This document shows, piece by piece, positions 55,703 through 60,802 of a stretch of DNA of 60,802 nt. Made by a program: the position numbers and the translations under genes. Source of the DNA: Sphingobacterium allocomposti (lineage in GTDB: Bacteria > Bacteroidota > Bacteroidia > Sphingobacteriales > Sphingobacteriaceae); NCBI RefSeq assembly GCF_008124885.1, contig NZ_VNHX01000027.1, positions 1 to 60,802 on the forward strand, given 5' to 3'. Position 1 is the stretch's first letter, and each line of letters starts with the position of its first letter. Under the pieces are notes generated by a model, which was given only the letters and a program-made list of their open reading frames with translations, did not search any database and had not been told where the DNA came from.

Positions 55703-58096
55703 ATGAACATTTCCTATAATTGGCTCAAAAACTATATAGATACCGATAAAACACCCGAAGAACTGTCTCTTATCTTAACGGATATTGGTTTGGAAGTGGA
55801 AGCGTTGGATAAGGTGCAGCAAATTCCCGGAGGACTGGAGGGCTTGGTGGTAGGGGAGGTAAAAAGCTGCGAACAGCACCCTAATGCAGATAAGTTGAAA
55901 GTCACGACCGTCGATATCGGTGGCGAAGCACCTTTGTCTATCGTCTGTGGAGCGCCCAATGTACGCACCGGACTTAAGGTTATTGTGGCACAGGTCGGCA
56001 CCACATGTCATCCTACCGCCGGAGAGCCGTTTAAGATTACAAAGTCCAAGATCAGAGGCGAGGTGTCTGAGGGAATGTTGTGTGGAGAAGATGAAATAGG
56101 TTTAGGAACGTCACATGCGGGGCTGGTTGAGCTGGCCGACAGCGCGGTGGTTGGTTCTTTAGTGAAGGACTACTTCGAGATCAAGGATGACTTTCGTTAT
56201 GAGATCGGCCTCACACCTAACCGTGCCGACGCAGCTTCTCATTTGGGCGTCGCCCGCGACCTAGCGGCCTATTTTAGGAAGCCGTATACATTGTCTGATG
56301 TTTCGGCGTTCGCCGAGGGGCGCGACAAAGGTGTGCAGGTCGATGTACAGGAGCCTGTCGGCGCACCCCGTTATGCAGGCGTTACGATTTCAGGGGTACA
56401 GGTAGCGGAATCTCCTGACTGGCTGAAGGAGAAACTGATGGCCATCGGCGTACGTCCAATTAACAATATCGTCGACGTAACAAATTATATCCTGCACGAT
56501 CTGGGGCAGCCGCTGCATGCTTTCGACGCAGATAAAATAGCTGGAGGACAGGTTGTTGTGCGGCTTGCTGCGGAGAATGAGCCTTTTGTCACACTCGACG
56601 GCGTAGAACGGACATTGTCGGCCGAAGATCTGGTCATTGCTGATCAGGAAAAGCCGATGTGCATAGCCGGTGTTTTTGGTGGTTCGGTATCTGGTGTAAC
56701 CAATGAAACAACGAAAATATTTCTTGAGTCAGCTTACTTTAACGCTGTGTATGTCCGGAAGACTGCTAAGCGTCACGGTTTAAAAACTGATTCTTCCTTC
56801 CGCTTCGAACGCGGAACGGATCCTAATATGCCGGTATACGCACTAAAAAAGGCGGCGTTGTTAATTCAGGAAGTGGCTGGAGGTGAAATCGCCTCTTCTG
56901 TTACCGATGTGTATCCGGAGCCGGTTTCCCCGTTTACGTTTCCAGTGAACTATAAACGTGTACAGGCGCTGATCGGAAAGGATATCCCTGCGTCCGAAAT
57001 TAAGAGTATCATCTTGGCATTAGGAATTGGTATTCTGGAGGAAAAGGAAGACGAAATTGTGGTCAGCGTACCGCCCTATAAAGTTGATGTAACCCGCGAA
57101 GTCGACGTGATCGAAGAGGTATTGCGCATCTATGGATATAACAATATCGAGCTGAAGCCGCAGATCAAGTCTTCTTTGAACACAACAGAAAAGCCCGATA
57201 AAGAGGTTGTGCTAAACCAGATTGCAGATCTGTTGATTGGCAATGGCTATCGCGAAATCCTGAACAACTCCTTAACCAAGCTGATGTATGTGGAAGATGA
57301 GGCCACGGCCGTACGCCTGCTTAACCCGCTGAGCTCTGATCTGGATACCATGCGCCAGAATCTACTGTTTTCCGCATTGACCACGGTTTCCTACAACCAA
57401 AAACGTAAGCATCCCGATGCAAAATATTTCGAATATGGCAAAGCATATTTCAAAAATGAGGAAGGATATGCTGAACGGCAGCATCTGGCATTGACGATCG
57501 CCGGAAATCAGGTCGATGAACACTGGAGCTTAGGCAACAAGAGGACCAACTTCTACCACCTGAAAGCCGCCGTAGACACGATTGTGCGCCGCTTGAACAT
57601 TGCAGGGCTACAAACTGTCGAAGCAGGCGGCCCATACTTTGATTATGGACTGACATACATGAAGGGCCAAAAGCCGCTCGTAACATTTGGTAGTGTTGCT
57701 GTAGAGAACCTTCAGAAGGCTGATGTTGACGGCAAGGTGTTCTTCGCTACATTCGATTGGGACCTTGTCACCAAAGCAATCCGCAAAAACGTGATCAAAT
57801 ACCGCGAGGTGTCCAAATATCCCGCTGTACGGCGCGATCTCGCACTTCTGGTGGATGATGCTGTTACATTTGAACAGCTGAAGCAGGTAGCTGTTAAGTC
57901 GGAAAGAAAGTTGTTAAAAGACATTAATATCTTCGATGTGTATAAAGGCGATAAACTGCCGGCAGGCAAAAAGTCATATGCGTTGAGCTTTGTTCTGCAG
58001 GACGAGGAAAAAACGCTAAACGACAAACAAATCGACAGCATAATTAAAAAATTAATGCTTAACTTTGAGAAGGAAACGGGCGCAACCATCCGGTAG
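55703..58096 (+). CDS. pheT: Phenylalanine-tRNA ligase beta subunit
   Basis: The 797-residue subunit has the full bacterial layout: N-terminal EMAP/tRNA-binding fold (VVGEVKSCEQHPNADKLKV, about 50-68), B3/4 editing domain, B5 domain, core aminoacylation-like domain and a C-terminal anticodon-binding FDX-ACB domain ending VLQDEEKTLNDKQID. It works with PheS, which is not in the window. It is the first gene of the pheT-zapB-like-zapA group. Confidence 0.96.
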   Translation: MNISYNWLKNYIDTDKTPEELSLILTDIGLEVEALDKVQQIPGGLEGLVVGEVKSCEQHPNADKLKVTTVDIGGEAPLSIVCGAPNVRTGLKVIVAQVGTTCHPTAGEPFKITKSKIRGEVSEGMLCGEDEIGLGTSHAGLVELADSAVVGSLVKDYFEIKDDFRYEIGLTPNRADAASHLGVARDLAAYFRKPYTLSDVSAFAEGRDKGVQVDVQEPVGAPRYAGVTISGVQVAESPDWLKEKLMAIGVRPINNIVDVTNYILHDLGQPLHAFDADKIAGGQVVVRLAAENEPFVTLDGVERTLSAEDLVIADQEKPMCIAGVFGGSVSGVTNETTKIFLESAYFNAVYVRKTAKRHGLKTDSSFRFERGTDPNMPVYALKKAALLIQEVAGGEIASSVTDVYPEPVSPFTFPVNYKRVQALIGKDIPASEIKSIILALGIGILEEKEDEIVVSVPPYKVDVTREVDVIEEVLRIYGYNNIELKPQIKSSLNTTEKPDKEVVLNQIADLLIGNGYREILNNSLTKLMYVEDEATAVRLLNPLSSDLDTMRQNLLFSALTTVSYNQKRKHPDAKYFEYGKAYFKNEEGYAERQHLALTIAGNQVDEHWSLGNKRTNFYHLKAAVDTIVRRLNIAGLQTVEAGGPYFDYGLTYMKGQKPLVTFGSVAVENLQKADVDGKVFFATFDWDLVTKAIRKNVIKYREVSKYPAVRRDLALLVDDAVTFEQLKQVAVKSERKLLKDINIFDVYKGDKLPAGKKSYALSFVLQDEEKTLNDKQIDSIIKKLMLNFEKETGATIR

Positions 58097-58132
58097 CCGG
58101 AAGACATTAAGTTTAATTGCGAAGTAAGAACT

Positions 58133-58441
58133 ATGGCAACACTATCTACACAAATGAATATCATCGTTGAGAAGACGAAAAATCTTATTCAGTTGTGCGA
58201 GGCTCTTCAAGAAGAAAACGATCTGTTAAAACTTGAGGTACAGTCGTTGCAGGTGGCGTTCCAAACGAGTACGGACAAAGTTCAGCAGCTTGAGGAAAAG
58301 CTTAAGGCTTTGGCAGTTGCAAAATCGTTGGAAGAATCCGAAGTGGATCGGGAAGCAATAAATGAAAAAATACTTGACACAAAGCAAAAAATTAACGATT
58401 TTGTGCGAGAAATAGACAGATGTATAGGCTTATTGAAGTAG
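58133..58441 (+). CDS. ZapB-like coiled-coil protein
   Basis: A 102-residue protein consisting almost entirely of coiled coil (LIQLCEALQEENDLLKLEVQ and onward). It stands between pheT and zapA in the conserved Bacteroidota order, so a divisome role as a ZapB-like partner of ZapA is reasonable. Direct sequence evidence is limited to the coiled coil. Confidence 0.72.
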   Translation: MATLSTQMNIIVEKTKNLIQLCEALQEENDLLKLEVQSLQVAFQTSTDKVQQLEEKLKALAVAKSLEESEVDREAINEKILDTKQKINDFVREIDRCIGLLK

Positions 58442-58487
58442 GAAGAAAAGAAGGGGAAGCCTGTTACGTTATTTAAGCTCAGACATA

Positions 58488-58778
58488 ATGGGAGAAATTT
58501 CCATAAAAATAAATATCGCAGATCGTGTTTACCCGTTGCGGGTGGATGTGGAAGAGGAGGAAATTATCAGGCATGCTGCGAAGTTGGTTAATGAAAGAAT
58601 AAAGGAATTGCAGGATAACTATGCAGTTCGTGATAAACAGGACTTGTTGTCCATGTGCGTGCTACAGTACGCCACAGGGATGATCAAGGCCGAGCGCAGC
58701 GCTCAGCAACATGAAGAAGGATTGGAGGAGAAAGTTCACGAATTAGATAGTTTATTGACGGATTTCTTTAAGAAATAA
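58488..58778 (+). CDS. zapA: Cell division protein ZapA
   Basis: The 96-residue protein begins ISIKINIADRVYPLRVDVEEEE, the ZapA beta-hairpin, then a long helix LLSMCVLQYATGMIKAER. ZapA binds and bundles FtsZ at the division ring. Confidence 0.9.
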   Translation: MGEISIKINIADRVYPLRVDVEEEEIIRHAAKLVNERIKELQDNYAVRDKQDLLSMCVLQYATGMIKAERSAQQHEEGLEEKVHELDSLLTDFFKK

Positions 58779-58799
58779 ATATATCGTTCTTTTTATTTT

Positions 58800-59010
58800 A
58801 GAGCTTTATAACGACGAATTTGCCGCAGTTAAATTCGGGTTGTCACTATTTTAAACTTAACGCTTCAATATCACGGGCGGAACTAAGATGTAGGCCATTT
58901 TGCGTAAGCCATCTAGGTCATGATCAATTGCCCAAATCATGTGTAATCGAAGTTTAATAATACATGGGACCTGTACATTTAATTGCGGTTTTTTTTGCTA
59001 AAAAAATAAA
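58800..59010 (+). ncRNA. ssrS: Putative 6S RNA
   Basis: The zapA-rny gap (260 bp) contains no ORF. It holds a structured tract with several paired segments, including CATGAT/ATCATG (around 58918-58943). 6S RNA lies beside zapA in many bacteria, including E. coli, so a 6S gene is the best guess. Ends are approximate, and I could not confirm the typical open bubble by eye. Confidence 0.45.
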
Positions 59011-59038
59011 TACATAATATAATATACATATAAGAACA

Positions 59039-60598
59039 ATGGAGTTATCAACAACAATTTCGATTATAATTTCGCTGATAATAGGTGTTGTTATTGGTCG
59101 TTTTTTGTTACAATTAGTTTTCAAAAAGCAAGAGCAATCGGCACAGGAAAAAGCGGATCGAATCATCAAGGAGGCTGAGCAGCAAGCTGAGCACCATAAG
59201 AAACAGCGTAACTTAGAAGCAAAGGAAAAATTTTTGCAGCTGAAAGCAGAACACGAGAAGGAAGTCAATCAGCGAAACAACACCCTAGCACAAAAGGAAA
59301 ATGCGCTGCGCCAGAAAGAGCAGTCGTTAAATCAAAAACTTGAAAATGCCAACCGTGAAAAGCAGGAGTTGGACGCTAAGAGCAAAAAGCTCGATCAGCT
59401 GATTGAAGTAAATGAAAAGAAAAAAGAAGAAGTAGACCAGTTAAAGAACCAGCACATTAAGCAGCTGGAGACCATTGCCGGCTTGTCTGCCGCCGAAGCA
59501 CGCGAGCAGTTGGTAAACTCTCTTCGCGAGGAGGCTAGGTCGCAGGCCATAATGCAAATTAAGGATATCGTCGACGAGGCTAAGCTTACAGCGTCGAAAG
59601 AAGCGAAAAAGGTTGTGATCCAAACGATCCAGCGTACAGCAACCGAATCAGCGATTGAGAATACCGTGTCAATCTTCAATATTGAGAACGATGAAATCAA
59701 GGGGCGTATCATTGGCCGTGAGGGTCGGAACATACGGGCGCTGGAGGCAGCAACAGGTGTCGAAATCATCGTAGACGATACGCCGGAAGCTATTATTTTA
59801 TCCGGATTTGACCCTGTCCGCAGAGAAATTGCACGCCTGTCCTTGCACCGGTTGGTTACCGACGGACGTATTCACCCCGCCCGTATTGAGGAGGTGGTTG
59901 CCAAAACACGCACCCAAATAGAAGACGAAATTGTGGAGATCGGCGAGCGTACTGTTATCGATCTGGGCATCCACGGGCTACATCCGGAGCTGATCCGGAT
60001 GGTGGGCCGTATGCGGTACCGCTCGTCGTACGGACAGAATTTGTTGCAACACTCACGTGAGGTGGCCAACTTTGCGGCGACAATGGCGGCAGAGCTGGGA
60101 CTGAACGTGAAACATGCAAAACGGGCAGGATTACTGCACGATATCGGTAAGGTGCCTGATGACAATCCGGAGCTGCCACACGCCATCTTGGGCATGCAGC
60201 TGGCAGAAAAATATAAGGAACATCCGGACGTATGTAATGCTATTGGAGCTCACCATGACGAAATTGAAATGACTTCCCTGATTTCGCCCGTCGTACAGGC
60301 ATGTGACGCTATTTCAGGAGCCCGTCCGGGCGCACGTCGCGAGGTTGTCGAAAGTTACATCAAGCGATTGAAAGAACTGGAAGAATTGGCCCTTTCTTAT
60401 CCGGGAGTAGAGAAGACCTTTGCCATTCAGGCGGGACGCGAGCTACGCGTCGTTGTCGAGTCGGAGAAGGTTTCTGACGCACAGGCAGAGATTCTGGCGG
60501 CCGATATTTCGAACCGTATACAGACTGAGATGACGTATCCGGGTCAGATCAAAGTAACCGTTATCCGGGAGACGCGTTCAGTTTCGTACGCGAAATAG
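59039..60598 (+). CDS. rny: Ribonuclease Y
   Basis: The 519-residue endoribonuclease has the standard order: N-terminal membrane helix (about 5-25), long coiled coil rich in Gln/Lys/Glu, KH domain around GRIIGREGRNIRALE (about 222-236) and an HD domain with LLHDIGKVPDD (about 364-374). It is anchored in the inner membrane and starts mRNA decay. A terminator of the neighbouring IS element follows. Confidence 0.95.
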   Translation: MELSTTISIIISLIIGVVIGRFLLQLVFKKQEQSAQEKADRIIKEAEQQAEHHKKQRNLEAKEKFLQLKAEHEKEVNQRNNTLAQKENALRQKEQSLNQKLENANREKQELDAKSKKLDQLIEVNEKKKEEVDQLKNQHIKQLETIAGLSAAEAREQLVNSLREEARSQAIMQIKDIVDEAKLTASKEAKKVVIQTIQRTATESAIENTVSIFNIENDEIKGRIIGREGRNIRALEAATGVEIIVDDTPEAIILSGFDPVRREIARLSLHRLVTDGRIHPARIEEVVAKTRTQIEDEIVEIGERTVIDLGIHGLHPELIRMVGRMRYRSSYGQNLLQHSREVANFAATMAAELGLNVKHAKRAGLLHDIGKVPDDNPELPHAILGMQLAEKYKEHPDVCNAIGAHHDEIEMTSLISPVVQACDAISGARPGARREVVESYIKRLKELEELALSYPGVEKTFAIQAGRELRVVVESEKVSDAQAEILAADISNRIQTEMTYPGQIKVTVIRETRSVSYAK

Positions 60599-60654
60599 AT
60601 CGTATCTTAACGATAAAAAAAGAGGTTGTCTAAAAAGCCTTTTTTTAAAAAGGA

Positions 60655-60688
60655 ATCCCCGATACGTGAAAGTGTCGGGGATTTTTAT
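60655..60688 (+). terminator. Strong terminator inside the IS left end
   Basis: ATCCCCGATAC pairs with GTGTCGGGGAT around a six-base loop, followed by a T-tract. It ends rny readthrough before the transposase. Confidence 0.75.
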
Positions 60689-60732
60689 TGTTTGTCCTAA
60701 AAAATGGTTATTTTTAGGTGTACCCAAACAAT

Positions 60733-60802
60733 ATGGCAAACATACTATTCAAAGCATTACCATCCAATAGTCCGAGTCTTTTTCCGGAAGATATTTTTGC
60801 AA
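60733..60802 (+). CDS. IS1182-like transposase (N-terminal fragment)
   Basis: The first 23 codons (SNSPSLFPEDIFA near the end) match the start of IS1182-family DDE transposases. The gene is cut by the window edge. Confidence 0.55.
   Translation, partial: MANILFKALPSNSPSLFPEDIFA

Larger units (their letters stand above)
60622..60802 (+). mobile_element. Left end of an IS1182-like insertion sequence
   Basis: GAGGTTGTCTAAAAAG begins 24 bp after the rny stop and resembles terminal inverted repeats of IS1182-type elements. It is followed by a terminator hairpin and the start of a transposase frame. The other end is outside the window. Confidence 0.55.

Overview
The window is chromosomal DNA of a Bacteroidota bacterium, most likely a Sphingobacteriaceae relative. 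The evidence is TAnnTTTG-type -7 promoter elements (often with an upstream TTG at 19-20 bp), futalosine-route menaquinone genes, a single-chain PurL of about 1,220 residues, and the gene order pheT, coiled-coil protein, zapA, putative 6S RNA, rny. A complete prophage of about 38.9 kb (4858-43726) interrupts it.

Left host arm (1-4857): a terminator, a small acidic ORF, scpB and mqnC on the minus strand; an AHSA1/SRPBCC protein and a small GNAT-type protein on the plus strand; then a TauE/SafE permease and a HAD phosphatase on the minus strand. The prophage entered the first codons of the HAD gene, at the sequence encoding the catalytic FDMD motif. The displaced host 5' end (MNKHAVIFDMD with its own TATCTTTG promoter) lies at 43703-43756. 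The phage supplies a replacement N-terminus and a candidate promoter, so the gene stays open.

Prophage (lambdoid/HK97-type siphovirus). Integrase next to attL. Rightward late genes (7122-25307): terminases, portal, MuF-like protein, protease, capsid with fused delta domain, connectors, tail tube, frameshifted tail-assembly chaperone, tape measure, tail tip, beta-helix fibre, lysozyme, TM protein and a probable u-spanin. A predicted small RNA gene follows at about 25535-25636. Leftward early/accessory genes (41337 back to 25318): Rha/KilAC antirepressor, tRNA-like cluster, ERF annealing protein, replication-type protein with an inserted GIY-YIG domain, RusA, HNH, a kinase-like mini-protein, a C5 cytosine methyltransferase and many small unknown proteins. 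The CI-like repressor (41492-42169) reads rightward and is tightly followed by three exported proteins that look like lysogenic-conversion genes.

Several phage promoters carry a dyad in the spacer between TTG and TAnnTTTG. A GCTAA-type dyad occurs at three of them (before the terminase, before the protease, and before the 26580 minus-strand gene), suggesting a common regulator. CI appears to have its own operator pair, GTAAA-N7-TTTAC.

Right host arm (43727-60802): a four-gene ligase-associated DNA repair cluster (MBL exonuclease, ATP-dependent ligase, DEXH helicase, PdeM-like phosphoesterase), kdsB, an acyltransferase, purL, pheT, a ZapB-like coiled coil, zapA, a putative 6S RNA and rny. The window ends inside the start of an IS1182-like element. 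All functions are inferred by reading the sequence and translations; no database search was run.
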